DNA of 50,643 nucleotides from an uncultured Idiomarina sp. Its GTDB lineage: Bacteria > Pseudomonadota > Gammaproteobacteria > Enterobacterales > Alteromonadaceae. The DNA is taken from NCBI GenBank assembly GCA_946885915.1, contig CAMPHF010000014.1:1-50643 (forward strand), given 5' to 3'. How positions within the stretch are numbered: position 1 is the first letter of the stretch; every line of letters starts with the position of its first letter. The position numbers and the translations under genes were made by a program. The notes under the pieces are model-generated. The model was not told where the DNA came from, made no database searches, and saw nothing but the letters and a program-made list of their open reading frames with translations. Below are positions 28,603 through 38,035 of this stretch, piece after piece.

Positions 28603-28800
28603 TTACGCGACCCAAGTGACCGCGTGCGGCGCACGCGACTTCAACAAGTGCAGACGGCGATGAGTAACGAACATTGGCCATGCGAGTGGCCCTGCCACTA
28701 GTCCGAAAAAACCCCAGCGTTTCGGCCCCATTGCAGAGCGCAACGCCAGCACATAAAAAATCGGGGCGGCAATGACACCTAGTAGGATATTAATTAACAC
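28603..28800 (-). CDS. Small two-helix membrane protein, unknown function
   Basis: A 65-residue protein starting at GTG, with AAGGAG about eight bases upstream, a good ribosome site that argues it is a real gene. Two hydrophobic stretches are visible (about 2-20, LINILLGVIAAPIFYVLAL, and 29-45, WGFFGLVAGPLAWPMFV), joined by a short loop with GPKRWG; the tail is basic. I do not recognise the family. It lies on the minus strand directly after the fadJ terminator. Confidence 0.65.
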   Translation of the reverse strand: MLINILLGVIAAPIFYVLALRSAMGPKRWGFFGLVAGPLAWPMFVTHRRLHLLKSRAPHAVTWVA

Positions 28801-28832
28801 TATCGCTCTCCTTCATTGACTCACTATTGTAT

Positions 28833-28877
28833 AAAAACCGAGCGCCGCCTGCACTGTGAAAGATGCAATAGCGGCGC
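28833..28877 (-). terminator. Intrinsic terminator of fadIJ
   Basis: Minus-strand stem GCGCCGC/GCGGCGC with a 22-base loop, then TCGG and a T run (complement of 28833-28837), located 36 bases past the fadJ stop. It separates fadJ from the small membrane protein gene on the same strand. Confidence 0.65.
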
Positions 28878-28912
28878 ACAGTTTTCTAACAATCTAAAGC
28901 GCAGGGAAACCT

Positions 28913-31039
28913 TTAGCGATCGTAGAATGTCCGCCCTGCCGCCGCCATGTCAGTTAATAGCGGTGCTGGTTGATAGCGTTCACCATGCTCCGCAGCACAA
29001 GCAGTTAAGCGTGCCACTAACTCGGTAAGACCTAAACTATCCATGTAGCGGAATGGGCCGCCACGAAACGGTGGGAAGCCAATCCCGAAAATAGCGCCAA
29101 TATCGCCATCCTGAGGTGACCCGATGATGCCCTCAGCCAAGCAATAGGCTGCTTCGTTTAGCATCAGTAACGCACAACGCTCAGCAATATCTTTGGCCTG
29201 CATGGTATTGCTAGGCGACACCCCTAACACATCATAAACACTGGCATCCACTTGCTTTCCACGTGACTTGCCATGGTAGTCATAGAATCCTTTGCGATTC
29301 TTTTTACCTTTGCGCTCGTCATCTAGTAACTTCGAAAAGGCTTCTGGGGCTTTAAATCGTTCACCAAGTGCATCCGCCAAAATTGGCGCAACCTTAGCCG
29401 CAACGTCAATGCCCACCTCGTCGAGGAGTTTCACAGGTCCCACGGGGAAGCCAAACTTCACCAGCGCTTTATCAATATTTTCAATCGATTCACCGGCGAG
29501 CAATAAGCGTGCAGCTTCATTCATATATGGCGCTAAAATACGATTCACGTAAAAGCCTGCACCATCTTTCACCACAATCGGCGTTTTACCTTGGCGTTTC
29601 GCAAACGCCACTGTGGTTGCTATGGTCGCGGCCGAGGTCGTCGAGTGCACGATAATTTCCGCCAACGGCATCTTATCGACCGGCGAGAAATAGTGCAGAC
29701 CAATCACCTGCTCTGGTCGCGCTGCTTTTGCGGCTATTTGGGTAATAGGTAAGCTCGAGGTATTGGTGGCAAAAATCGTTTCAAGCTTGGTATTCGCCTC
29801 AATATCCGCGACCATTTTTTGCTTCAGTGACAAATCCTCGAAGACCGCTTCAATGACCATATCAACTTGATCAAAACCGCGATAATCAAGGCTGCCAGAC
29901 AACATCAGCATCTGCCGTTCTAGCTCAGCACGGCGTAGTTGGCGCTTTTTCACCTTCTTATTCAGTAAGTCATAACTGTATTTCAGTGCATGAGTAATGC
30001 CCTGCTCGGCTATATCTTTGATCCGCGCCGGAACCCCTGCTTTCGCGACAGTTACATAGGCAATTCCACCGCCCATCAAACCACCACCCAGAACGCCCAC
30101 GCGGTTCACAGGCCGCGGTGCTTCGCCGTCGATTTCAGCGGTTTTCTTCATTGCCGTAGTAGTAAAGAATATCTGCCGTAACTGATAGGACACATCGGTC
30201 ATCGCCAACTCACCAAAAGCCTTAGCTTCGGCTTCAAGCCCGGCCTGAAAACCTTGGGTTTGACCCGTTCTAATAACGTCGATAATGCTATCTAACGCAG
30301 GATAATTACCCTGGCTTTTCGCCTGTGCTTGCTCAGCCGCTTTTTTGAACATAAAAGCACGACCAAAAGGAGTCCGCTCAATTACTTTATTTAGCAACGA
30401 GAGTTTCGCTTTGCGAACTCGCGCCTTGCTATTCAAAGCAAGCTTGCAAGCGGCCTCTAACAATATACTTTGCGGCACCAACTCATCCACTAAGCCGGCC
30501 TTTTTCGCCTGACTCGGGCGTAACTGTTTGCCGGTCATCATCATGCCTAGCGCTTGTTGAACGCCCAATAACCGTGGTAATCGCTGAGTACCACCAGAGC
30601 CGGGCAATAACCCTAGCTGTACTTCAGGCAAGCCCAGCACGGTTTTATCAGAATCCGTGGCGACGCGATAATGGCAAGCGAGTGCTAACTCTAAGCCGCC
30701 ACCCAAGCATGGGCCATGAATAGCAGCAACGACTGGAACTTTAAGCTGCTCAATGCGATCGAACATCGCTTGCCCCTGCCGGGCCAGGCTTTCGGCATCT
30801 GCCGCCGTCTCACAAGCGCTGATCATACTAATATCAGCCCCGGCAACAAATGATGATGGCTTCCCAGAAATCATCACCACACCGCGAATATCGCTGGCGC
30901 TTTCAAGTGTTTGAAGAACTTCACTCACTTCTTTGGCGAAGCTGGCTTTTAAGGTGTTCATTGATTCGCCGGGCACATCAATGGTGATTACTGCAATCCC
31001 ATCATCACGCTGTTCTAGTGTAAACGCTGACGTCGTCAT
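28913..31039 (-). CDS. fadJ: Fatty oxidation complex alpha subunit FadJ
   Basis: The 708-residue multifunctional beta-oxidation enzyme combines enoyl-CoA hydratase and 3-hydroxyacyl-CoA dehydrogenase. The N-terminal crotonase domain has the catalytic glutamates Glu117 ([13 protein letters not shown]) and Glu139 ([22 protein letters not shown]). The dehydrogenase domain opens with NAD-binding [15 protein letters not shown] (315-) and has [17 protein letters not shown] with the catalytic His. Its ATG overlaps the fadI stop by one base (TAATG), the usual fadIJ arrangement. FadJ rather than FadB is indicated by the pairing with a FadI-type thiolase. Confidence 0.95.
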   Translation of the reverse strand: MTTSAFTLEQRDDGIAVITIDVPGESMNTLKASFAKEVSEVLQTLESASDIRGVVMISGKPSSFVAGADISMISACETAADAESLARQGQAMFDRIEQLKVPVVAAIHGPCLGGGLELALACHYRVATDSDKTVLGLPEVQLGLLPGSGGTQRLPRLLGVQQALGMMMTGKQLRPSQAKKAGLVDELVPQSILLEAACKLALNSKARVRKAKLSLLNKVIERTPFGRAFMFKKAAEQAQAKSQGNYPALDSIIDVIRTGQTQGFQAGLEAEAKAFGELAMTDVSYQLRQIFFTTTAMKKTAEIDGEAPRPVNRVGVLGGGLMGGGIAYVTVAKAGVPARIKDIAEQGITHALKYSYDLLNKKVKKRQLRRAELERQMLMLSGSLDYRGFDQVDMVIEAVFEDLSLKQKMVADIEANTKLETIFATNTSSLPITQIAAKAARPEQVIGLHYFSPVDKMPLAEIIVHSTTSAATIATTVAFAKRQGKTPIVVKDGAGFYVNRILAPYMNEAARLLLAGESIENIDKALVKFGFPVGPVKLLDEVGIDVAAKVAPILADALGERFKAPEAFSKLLDDERKGKKNRKGFYDYHGKSRGKQVDASVYDVLGVSPSNTMQAKDIAERCALLMLNEAAYCLAEGIIGSPQDGDIGAIFGIGFPPFRGGPFRYMDSLGLTELVARLTACAAEHGERYQPAPLLTDMAAAGRTFYDR

Positions 31040-32349
31040 TAGTTCGCCTCCAAAATCATTGCTGCACCTAAACCGCCCGCTGCGCAGGCTGTGGTTAAGG
31101 CGGTACCGCCGCCACGACGACGAAGTTCACGTAAAGTTTGGGTGATCATCCGCGCGCCCGTTGCCGCAAATGGATGTCCATAAGCAATCGAACCACCCAA
31201 GACGTTGAATTTATCCATGTCAATTTCGCCTATGGCCTGACTGCGTCCGAGCTTCTCTTGCGCAAATTTCTTACTCCCGAACATTTTCACATTGGCCAAG
31301 GTTTGCGCCGCGAACGCCTCATGCATATCAATTAAATCGAGGTCGCTGAGCTGCATCCCAGCACGCTCAAGTGCCAGCGGGGTCGCATATGAGGGGCCCA
31401 TGAGCATATCTTGCCAAACGTCAATGGCGGCAAAGGCATAACTTCGAATATAACCGAGTGGCTCATAGCCTAACGCCTTAGCCTTGCTCTCCGTCATCAG
31501 CAGCACCGCTGCCGCACCATCCGTAAGCGGGGTACTATTAGCGGCGGTCACTGAACCATGTTTACGGTCAAAGGCTGGCCGTAATTTGCTATAACTGCCC
31601 AACTCACCGTTCGCTCGAATGTTGTTATCACGCGCGAGAAACTCTTGATAAGGTTCAGCGTAGGCCGTCATCACCTCGTCAGCTAACCAGCCAGCTTCCC
31701 AAGCTTCATGGGCTTTCTGGTGTGAGCGATGGGCCAATGCGTCTTGGTCGGCGCGCGAAATACCATGCGTTTTCGCCATTTGCTCGGCGGTATCGCCCAT
31801 ACTCAAACCGGTACTATATTCGGCAATCGCTGGCGGCACTGGCAGTAAATCTTTGAACCGCAATTTACGCAGAATACCTAGTCGTTGCGATAGGCTCTTG
31901 GCTTTATTTAAATCAACCAAGGCATGTGCCAAACGCCGCGAAACGCCAATTGGCAATACCGAAGACGAATCGGCACCGCCCGCGATACCCACATCGGTAT
32001 GCCCTGCTAACATGCTTTCCAAGACATTGGCGGTACTTTGAAAACTAGTGGCACAAGCGCGTGACACACTGTAGGCGTCTGTTTGTACCGGTAAATTAGT
32101 ACCCAATACGATTTCCCGAGCAATATTGGGGGCGGCCGGCATTTGTACCACTTGCCCAAACACCAAAAGTTGTACTTCTTGCGGGTCTAAACTGGTGCGA
32201 TTGAGTAATTCTTGCACCACCATTTTACCCATATCCAGTGCCGGAATACCGTGGAAATAAGTTGCTTGTTTTGCAAATGGTGTCCGCAATCCGGCGACCA
32301 CAGCAATCCGGTCTCCTGCGCTCGTAAGCAATGCCTGCTTTGCCGCCAT
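31039..32349 (-). CDS. fadI: 3-ketoacyl-CoA thiolase FadI
   Basis: FadI cleaves 3-ketoacyl-CoA to acetyl-CoA and a shortened acyl-CoA. The nucleophile is Cys99 in [20 protein letters not shown]; the C-terminal thiolase signatures include [20 protein letters not shown] and [16 protein letters not shown]. Two ATGs occur two codons apart. The second (32347-32349, MAAKQALL) lies eight bases from AAGGGG, while the first is too close, so I start there (436 residues). Translationally coupled to fadJ. A FadR-like operator lies about 84 bases upstream. Confidence 0.95.
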   Translation of the reverse strand: MAAKQALLTSAGDRIAVVAGLRTPFAKQATYFHGIPALDMGKMVVQELLNRTSLDPQEVQLLVFGQVVQMPAAPNIAREIVLGTNLPVQTDAYSVSRACATSFQSTANVLESMLAGHTDVGIAGGADSSSVLPIGVSRRLAHALVDLNKAKSLSQRLGILRKLRFKDLLPVPPAIAEYSTGLSMGDTAEQMAKTHGISRADQDALAHRSHQKAHEAWEAGWLADEVMTAYAEPYQEFLARDNNIRANGELGSYSKLRPAFDRKHGSVTAANSTPLTDGAAAVLLMTESKAKALGYEPLGYIRSYAFAAIDVWQDMLMGPSYATPLALERAGMQLSDLDLIDMHEAFAAQTLANVKMFGSKKFAQEKLGRSQAIGEIDMDKFNVLGGSIAYGHPFAATGARMITQTLRELRRRGGGTALTTACAAGGLGAAMILEAN

Positions 32350-32432
32350 GGGCATATCCCCTTGTGTTATCTGTTCGCGTCTATCTAACCGGTGCTAGAG
32401 GCGCTGGTACTTGCTGATGGTTGCGCCGTAAA

Positions 32433-32449
32433 AACTGGTCAGACCTCAT
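32433..32449. promoter_or_regulatory. FadR-like operator upstream of fadIJ
   Basis: AACTGGTCAGACCTCAT contains the core CTGGTnnGACC that typifies FadR sites in front of E. coli fad genes. It is positioned just downstream of a candidate fadI -10, where bound FadR would repress until long-chain acyl-CoA releases it. The presence of fadR in this genome cannot be seen here. Confidence 0.7.
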
Positions 32450-32640
32450 GTTTAGTTACAAATTTTAGCCGTTTCAGCCCAAGAATTAAACCGTTGTTTT
32501 CGGTAGGCTAAGGATCAAGCTAAGCTGCGGTACGCTAACCCTAACAGCCACCTCGCTTAATGCTTGTATTGGAACACGGCAGGCCAAAACTAGCCATGGC
32601 CACTACAAACATCGTAGAAGCCGTACCAAGAATCGCAAAT

Positions 32641-32701
32641 CACTGGCAAAATAAGTAGCGCTATGACATGGTTTGCATCCAATTATCAGCGTTTGCCAGT
32701 G
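32641..32701. repeat. 10-bp inverted repeat upstream of moxR
   Basis: CACTGGCAAA (32641-32650) and TTTGCCAGTG (32692-32701) are perfect reverse complements separated by 41 bp, ending 58 bases before the moxR start. They could be paired regulator half-sites about six helical turns apart, or a stem in the mRNA leader. Confidence 0.6.
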
Positions 32702-32759
32702 GGCAGTCCCGGCCGGCTCGTGACGAGCGATGCAGCGGCAACATTGCAGAGAGTACATT

Positions 32760-33716
32760 ATGGCAGCAGAACACTTTCAGGCCTTGCGCGACTATTTAAA
32801 TAGTCAGGTGTTAGGGCAACCAGAGTTTACCGAGAATCTTTTGATCGCCGTGCTTGCGGACGGTCACCTATTGGTTGAGGGGCCCCCGGGGCTGGCGAAA
32901 ACCCGAGCCGTGAATGCCCTCGCCAATGGCATTGACGCCACTTTTCATCGCGTGCAATTTACCCCTGATTTATTGCCGGCGGATTTAACCGGTACTGATA
33001 TTTATCGCCCCGAAACAGGCACCTTCGAATTTCAACAAGGCCCCCTGTTTCATCACGTGATTTTGGCGGACGAAATCAACCGTGCGCCCGCGAAAGTGCA
33101 GTCGGCATTACTTGAAGCTATGGCCGAGCGGCAAATTACTGTCGGTCAACGCACCTATCCGCTCGCTGACCTCTTTATGGTACTGGCTACGCAAAACCCG
33201 CTCGAGCAAGAAGGCACCTATCCACTGCCCGAAGCCCAACTTGATCGGTTCTTAATGCACGTCATGTTGAGTTATCCCGATGCCCAAACCGAGCAAGAAA
33301 TTCTTCGCCTCACCCGCGGCGAAACGCTGCATGGTCAAGCGAAAATGCCGCAGCCAGTTACCCAAGCTGAATTATTTGCCGCACGCAAAGCCGCACTCTC
33401 CGTCTATATGGATGAAGCCGTCGAAACTTATTTGGTGCAATTGGTCATTGCCACGCGGGAACCCCAGCGTTATGACGCGCAATTGGCAAGCTGGCTGGCT
33501 TATGGTGCAAGTCCGCGGGCGTCCATCGCCCTCGATCGCTGCGCTCGAGCCCGCGCTTGGTTACAGGGGCGGGAATTTGTCACCCCCGAAGATGTCCAAG
33601 CGGTATCAGCGAATGTACTTAGGCATCGTATTATCTTGAGTTATCAAGCAGAAGCCGATGGCATAACGCGAGACCAGGTCGTCGCCACAGTCTTACAACA
33701 AGTACCGGCACCCTAA
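32760..33716 (+). CDS. MoxR-family AAA+ ATPase
   Basis: A 318-residue MoxR-type AAA+ ATPase, a class thought to act as chaperone or metal-insertion factor together with VWA proteins. Walker A is GPPGLAKT (41-48); Walker B is HHVILADEINRAPAKVQSALLEAMAERQITVG; a sensor region ATQNPLEQEGTYPLPEAQLDRF follows. The frame opens at 32730, but the ATG at 32760 (MAAEHFQALRDYL) fits the family N-terminus and has AGAG upstream. It is the first gene of the MoxR/Bat operon; the DUF58 gene follows after 39 bases. Confidence 0.93.
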   Translation: MAAEHFQALRDYLNSQVLGQPEFTENLLIAVLADGHLLVEGPPGLAKTRAVNALANGIDATFHRVQFTPDLLPADLTGTDIYRPETGTFEFQQGPLFHHVILADEINRAPAKVQSALLEAMAERQITVGQRTYPLADLFMVLATQNPLEQEGTYPLPEAQLDRFLMHVMLSYPDAQTEQEILRLTRGETLHGQAKMPQPVTQAELFAARKAALSVYMDEAVETYLVQLVIATREPQRYDAQLASWLAYGASPRASIALDRCARARAWLQGREFVTPEDVQAVSANVLRHRIILSYQAEADGITRDQVVATVLQQVPAP

Positions 33717-33755
33717 GCGCTGCAAGCGGTATTTCGCAGCAAGGATCACCAAGTC

Positions 33756-34748
33756 ATGATAGTGACACCCGAACAGCAACAATCTTCTGCCTTGCAAACG
33801 CCGCTCACGGCGGTGCAATGGTTGGCGCAGTGGCATAGCGACGGGGTCCAGTTGGGCTTAGCTGAACTCACTTATTACCAAGCCAAATTACCATTATTGC
33901 GCCGCAGTCGACGCGCGCGCCGCAAGCTCCCACAAGGCGCATTGCTATCACCTCACAAAGGTCGAGGTATGGAGTTTGACGAAGTACGGCAATATCAAGC
34001 CGGTGACGATGTGCGCGCGATAGATTGGCGAGTGACAGCGCGTACTGGCACGCCCCACACCAAACTTTATCGAGAAGAACAAGAGCGGCCGGTATGGCTA
34101 TTAGTCGATCTTGCGCCGTCCATGTACTTCGGTAGTGAGTTGTTGTTTAAATCAGTGCAGGCCGCTCATACTGCCGCCGCGCTTGCATGGCTTGCGATGA
34201 GCCGCGGCGACCGAGTTGGCGCCATGTTAAGTAATGGCTTCGAGCATCAAGAATTCAAACCACAGGCGCGCCATGCCAATATCATGAGGATTTTACAGCA
34301 GTTGGTGCAGGTGCATAATCAAGGTTTGCAACACTGGCAACGTCAAGCCGGTAGCGCCGACGGTTTACGCCAAAATTTAGCCCGTTTACGCACCCTACTA
34401 AAACCCGGCAGCGAAGTGTATCTGATCAGTGACTACCAGCGCCTAGACGAGAGCTTATTGCGTGAATTGCGAGCCTTAGAACAACACGCTCGGGTCACTC
34501 ATTTACTTATCTACGATCAGTTTGAGCAAACATTGCCTACCCAATTAACTAGTAAGATGAAACTGCAAGGTGCCAACCGCCAAGCGGTGGTGGACTTTTC
34601 TTCCCCGGAACACCATCAACGTTATCGTCAGCAACAGCAACGTTACTGGCAAGCGTTAACCGATACTTTTAGTGCCCATCAATTACATTGGCGGACGATT
34701 AACGCCGGTATGGCGCTTGAGCAACAGTGGCAGGATCTTGGCTTATGA
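33756..34748 (+). CDS. DUF58 domain protein
   Basis: A 330-residue protein with the DUF58 signature SPHKGRGMEFDEVRQYQAGDDVRAIDWRVTARTGTPHTKLYREEQERPVWLLVDLAPSMYFG (about 68-130). The C-terminal part adopts a VWA-like pattern: its LVDLAPSM resembles a MIDAS loop, but the usual first serine of DxSxS is replaced by Ala (DLAPS). No membrane segment is seen, so it is likely cytoplasmic. DUF58 proteins are regularly found between MoxR and Bat VWA proteins. The stop overlaps the next start as ATGA. Confidence 0.9.
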   Translation: MIVTPEQQQSSALQTPLTAVQWLAQWHSDGVQLGLAELTYYQAKLPLLRRSRRARRKLPQGALLSPHKGRGMEFDEVRQYQAGDDVRAIDWRVTARTGTPHTKLYREEQERPVWLLVDLAPSMYFGSELLFKSVQAAHTAAALAWLAMSRGDRVGAMLSNGFEHQEFKPQARHANIMRILQQLVQVHNQGLQHWQRQAGSADGLRQNLARLRTLLKPGSEVYLISDYQRLDESLLRELRALEQHARVTHLLIYDQFEQTLPTQLTSKMKLQGANRQAVVDFSSPEHHQRYRQQQQRYWQALTDTFSAHQLHWRTINAGMALEQQWQDLGL

Positions 34749-35227
34749 GTGCGCCACAGCAACTGCATGATATTGTGACTGCCCCCGCAGTCAGCTGGTG
34801 GCCGCCCGCCAAAGGCTGGTGGCTGCTGGCGGCGCTTGGCATTCTGCTGATCGCCGGCGTGAGTGTATGGTGCTACCGTTATTGGCGCTTGCGGCGAGCC
34901 CAACGGGCCGCGCTGAAGCAGTTAACCCAGCTTGCGCAACAGGCTGAACCTGCCACTTGGGCGCAACTTAACTTGCTCTTAAAGCAAGCGGCTTTGGCTT
35001 ATTTCGATAGAGCTCAAATCGCAGCTCTGACCGGTTTGCAATGGCAGCAGTTCTTACTTCAACAATTACCAACAGCCGCTCAGGCACAATGGCATGAGGC
35101 CCTAGCGCGTTGGCAGCAGCAAGCATTGGCAGGTACCAGTCATACCGCCGAGCCCGCTGGTTTTGAGTTTGCCAAAGTTTGGCTAAAACGTGGACTGCCC
35201 CCAACCAAATTAAAGGGGCAGCAATGA
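34745..35227 (+). CDS. DUF4381 membrane protein of the Bat operon
   Basis: A 160-residue protein starting at the ATG that overlaps the DUF58 stop. The N-terminus MSAPQQLHDIVTAPAVSWWPPAKGWW leads into one membrane helix (about 27-48, LLAALGILLIAGVSVWCYRYW). A basic stretch and a Gln/Leu/Ala-rich cytoplasmic helical domain follow. This matches the DUF4381 pattern of Pro/Trp-rich start, single helix and helical tail. The stop overlaps the next ATG as ATGA, so translation is probably coupled. Its role in the complex is unknown. Confidence 0.85.
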   Translation: MSAPQQLHDIVTAPAVSWWPPAKGWWLLAALGILLIAGVSVWCYRYWRLRRAQRAALKQLTQLAQQAEPATWAQLNLLLKQAALAYFDRAQIAALTGLQWQQFLLQQLPTAAQAQWHEALARWQQQALAGTSHTAEPAGFEFAKVWLKRGLPPTKLKGQQ

Positions 35228-36228
35228 TTGAATGGACCTGGCCTTGGCTGTTACTACTCCTGCCGTTACCTTGGTTGTACCGTTGGTTACGCGCCCCGAA
35301 ACCACAGCGCGCGGCCATCCTGCGCGTCTCTCAAGTACTCACGCCCACAACTGGCTCGGTGTTACCGCTACGAGCACGCTGGCGCATTTGGTTTGCTGGT
35401 CTACTGTGGCTGTTACTACTGCTCGCGCTGGCCCGCCCGGAATGGTTGGGCGAACCCATTGCGGTGCGCGATGATGCACGAGAAATGATGATTGCTGTCG
35501 ATTTGTCCGGCAGTATGGAAATTGCCGATATGGAAATGAACGGTGAACGGGTCAACCGCCTGCAGATGGTAAAACGGGTGTTAGCCGACTTTATTGATCG
35601 GCGCCAAGGCGACCGCATGGGCCTGATTTTATTTGCCGATACTGCCTACCTGCAAACCCCGATGACCTTTGATCGCAACACGGTGCGGCAAATGCTGAGC
35701 GAGAGCGAATTAAAACTCATTGGTGAACGTACCGCCATCGGTGACGCCGTGGCCTTGGCCGTGCGTCAGTTTGAACAACGCAATGAAACCAACCGCGTAC
35801 TTATTCTGCTAACCGATGGCCAAAACACAGCTGGCTACATCACCCCTGAGCAAGCCTTGGAATTAGCCAAGGCCTATGATGTGAAAATATACACCATCGG
35901 GGTGGGCGCTGAAGAAGTGGTGGTGGAGAGCTTTTTTGGTAGCCGTCGAGTGAATCCAAGTCGCGATCTAGACGAGGCCATGTTATCAAGCCTTGCCAAT
36001 GACACCGGTGGTATTTACTTCCGCGCCCGCAATACTGCTGAACTTGAGCAAATTTATACCGAACTAGATAACTATGAGCCCGTTGCTGGTGACGCACAGT
36101 CGTTGCGGCCTCGAATTGCACTTTATTACTGGCCGCTGGGCCTTGCCGTGTTACTGCTGCTGGGAGCTATGATTGGCAGCGCGTTAATGCACTGGCGCCG
36201 ACAGGCGGTGGAGTTAAATCATGGCTGA
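35224..36228 (+). CDS. batA: BatA-like VWA domain membrane protein
   Basis: A 334-residue inner-membrane protein. Helices lie near 4-20 and 54-72 and a C-terminal one near 300-322, with a VWA domain between. The MIDAS motif is DLSGS (Asp93, Ser95, Ser97) in MMIAVDLSGSMEIADMEM, with the Thr ligand plausibly in GERTAIGDAVALAV and Asp in LILLTDGQNTAG. This is the BatA arrangement: the VWA faces one side of the membrane to bind a metal-dependent ligand. The start is the ATG overlapping the DUF4381 stop. It overlaps batB by eight bases. Confidence 0.9.
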   Translation: MIEWTWPWLLLLLPLPWLYRWLRAPKPQRAAILRVSQVLTPTTGSVLPLRARWRIWFAGLLWLLLLLALARPEWLGEPIAVRDDAREMMIAVDLSGSMEIADMEMNGERVNRLQMVKRVLADFIDRRQGDRMGLILFADTAYLQTPMTFDRNTVRQMLSESELKLIGERTAIGDAVALAVRQFEQRNETNRVLILLTDGQNTAGYITPEQALELAKAYDVKIYTIGVGAEEVVVESFFGSRRVNPSRDLDEAMLSSLANDTGGIYFRARNTAELEQIYTELDNYEPVAGDAQSLRPRIALYYWPLGLAVLLLLGAMIGSALMHWRRQAVELNHG

Positions 36229-38035
36229 CTTTCATTTTATTCGGCCGTGGTGGGGACTGGCGTTATTGTTGCTCATTCCACTTTATTGGTGGTATCGGCA
36301 GCGTCGACAGCAGCAACGTTCGCCTGCCTGGTTGGCCGACCATTTAAGCACACAACTATTTGTGGCGCCCGCTCACCAAAGCCAGACTGCAACCTGGTGG
36401 CTAGCAGCCATGCTGGTGGTTAGTACCGCTGCGCTTGCAGGCCCCGCTTGGGAGCGCCTGCCGCAACCGGTATTTGAGCTAGATGCTGGCCATGTCATTG
36501 TCATCGATATGTCATTATCAATGCGTGCCACCGATATGAATCCTGACCGTCTGAGTCAGGCGCGATTCAAAGCGACCGACATTGTGCGCATGCAACAAGA
36601 TGGCGAGACTGGCGTCATTGCCTACGCTGGCGACGCATTCGTGATTGCGCCGCTCACCAATGATGCCAACAATATTCTGAATCTCATCCCGGCGCTTACC
36701 CCAGAAATTATGCCCGTACGCGGCAGCAACCCGCTAAGTGGCCTGCAGCGTGCAGTCAGTATGTTACAAGATGCGGGCTATGCACAAGGCGACATCTACT
36801 GGCTTACCGATGGCGTTGAAGCGCGCGATGTTAGCCCGCTGATTAGCTTTGCTCAACAGCAAGCGCATCGTATTTCAGTGTTGGCATTTGGAACCAGCGC
36901 TGGGGCACCCATTCGCCAGCTTGACGGTACTTTGTTGCGCGATGCCAGTGGCCAAGTTGTGGTGCCGAAATTAACTGCGGCGCCATTAGCACGGGTTGCT
37001 GAGGCAACTGGCGGCGTATATCTTGCCGCCACCGCCGACAGCGATGATGTAACCCGCTTACTCAATCAGGCTGAATTAACGCGCGCCCAGCGTGATGCCG
37101 ACAATGCGCGCGAACTACAAGGCGATCAATGGCTTGACCGTGGACCTTGGGTTGCTCTGCTGCTGTTACCACTGGCGCTATGGCCATGGCGGCGTGGTCA
37201 TTGGCTGCTAACCTGCGCTGGCGTCAGCATGATGCTGAGTATTGCTCCGCCAGCGGCAGCCCAAACCAGCACTAGCTCCAGCGATTGGTGGCAAACCAAC
37301 GAGCAACAAGCACAACAGGCACTAGAGCGCGGCGATTATGAGCAGGCGGCAACGCTAAGTGACAACCCGCTACGACGGGGCGAAGCACAATATCGACTGG
37401 AAAATTATGAAGCTGCATTAGCGGAATTTAGCGCCATTGCGGGGCCGGAAGGTGCCTACAACCAAGGTAACGCATTGGTGAAGTTAGGCGAATATGATGC
37501 TGCGATTGAAGCCTTTCAACGCGCATTGGCAGCACGGCCTAACTGGTCAGAAGCACGCGACAACCTCGCCCTCGCGGAGGCGATGAAACAACAAGCACAA
37601 CAGCAGAATCAAGAGCAAGCAGGCGAAGGTGAGCAAAATCAGTCTGAGTCAGCCCAAGGAGAACAGCAAAATAGCGGTGCTAACAGTGCCCAAGATGAAG
37701 GTGGAACCAACCAAGAAGCTGCCGAACAACCCAACAGTGAGGCCCCACCTCAAACCCAACAAAGTGAGGAAGAAGCTGGCGCAGATGCTGAGTCTGACCC
37801 GACTGCAGCAGATGCCGCCGAAGCAGAGGCGGACACTAACAATGAAGGCAAGCCGAGCGATGTTGGTGAGTTACCAAATAACGCCGAATTAACCCCTGAG
37901 CAGCAACGAGAATTTGAGCAACTGATGCGTCGTTTACCGAATGATCCGGCGTTTCTGCTGAAACAAAAATTACGTCTAGAATATCAGCGCCGTCAACAAC
38001 AACGTCAGCCGGCTGGAGTTGAAAACGAATGGTAG
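36221..38035 (+). CDS. batB: BatB/BatC-like VWA and TPR membrane protein
   Basis: The 604-residue protein has helices near 10-25 and 58-74, then a VWA domain with MIDAS DMSLS (Asp96, Ser98, Ser100) and IYWLTDGVE. A third hydrophobic stretch (about 307-347) follows, then TPR units (about 365-460, with AQYRLENYEAALAEF and AYNQGNALVKLGEYDAAIEAFQRALAARPNW). A Gln/Glu/Asn/Ala-rich low-complexity region runs from about 460 to 560. It looks like BatB fused to the TPR protein BatC, which is separate in Bacteroidetes. It overlaps batA by eight bases and batD by seven. Confidence 0.88.
   Translation: MADFHFIRPWWGLALLLLIPLYWWYRQRRQQQRSPAWLADHLSTQLFVAPAHQSQTATWWLAAMLVVSTAALAGPAWERLPQPVFELDAGHVIVIDMSLSMRATDMNPDRLSQARFKATDIVRMQQDGETGVIAYAGDAFVIAPLTNDANNILNLIPALTPEIMPVRGSNPLSGLQRAVSMLQDAGYAQGDIYWLTDGVEARDVSPLISFAQQQAHRISVLAFGTSAGAPIRQLDGTLLRDASGQVVVPKLTAAPLARVAEATGGVYLAATADSDDVTRLLNQAELTRAQRDADNARELQGDQWLDRGPWVALLLLPLALWPWRRGHWLLTCAGVSMMLSIAPPAAAQTSTSSSDWWQTNEQQAQQALERGDYEQAATLSDNPLRRGEAQYRLENYEAALAEFSAIAGPEGAYNQGNALVKLGEYDAAIEAFQRALAARPNWSEARDNLALAEAMKQQAQQQNQEQAGEGEQNQSESAQGEQQNSGANSAQDEGGTNQEAAEQPNSEAPPQTQQSEEEAGADAESDPTAADAAEAEADTNNEGKPSDVGELPNNAELTPEQQREFEQLMRRLPNDPAFLLKQKLRLEYQRRQQQRQPAGVENEW

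Larger units (their letters stand above)
32350..32759. other. Divergent intergenic region fadI / moxR
   Basis: A 410-bp region between divergent genes. It contains the FadR-like box (32433-32449), a possible fadI -10 TAAAAT (complement of 32462-32467), and a 10-bp inverted repeat closer to moxR (32641-32701). I see no open frame with family resemblance and no RNA gene. No convincing moxR promoter could be chosen by eye. Confidence 0.6.

Noticed and set aside
37570..37850. Gln/Glu-rich stretch in batB as a frameshift or repeat expansion
   Set aside because: The frame stays open, TPR sequence precedes it and conserved-looking C-terminal sequence follows; low-complexity linkers are usual in these proteins.
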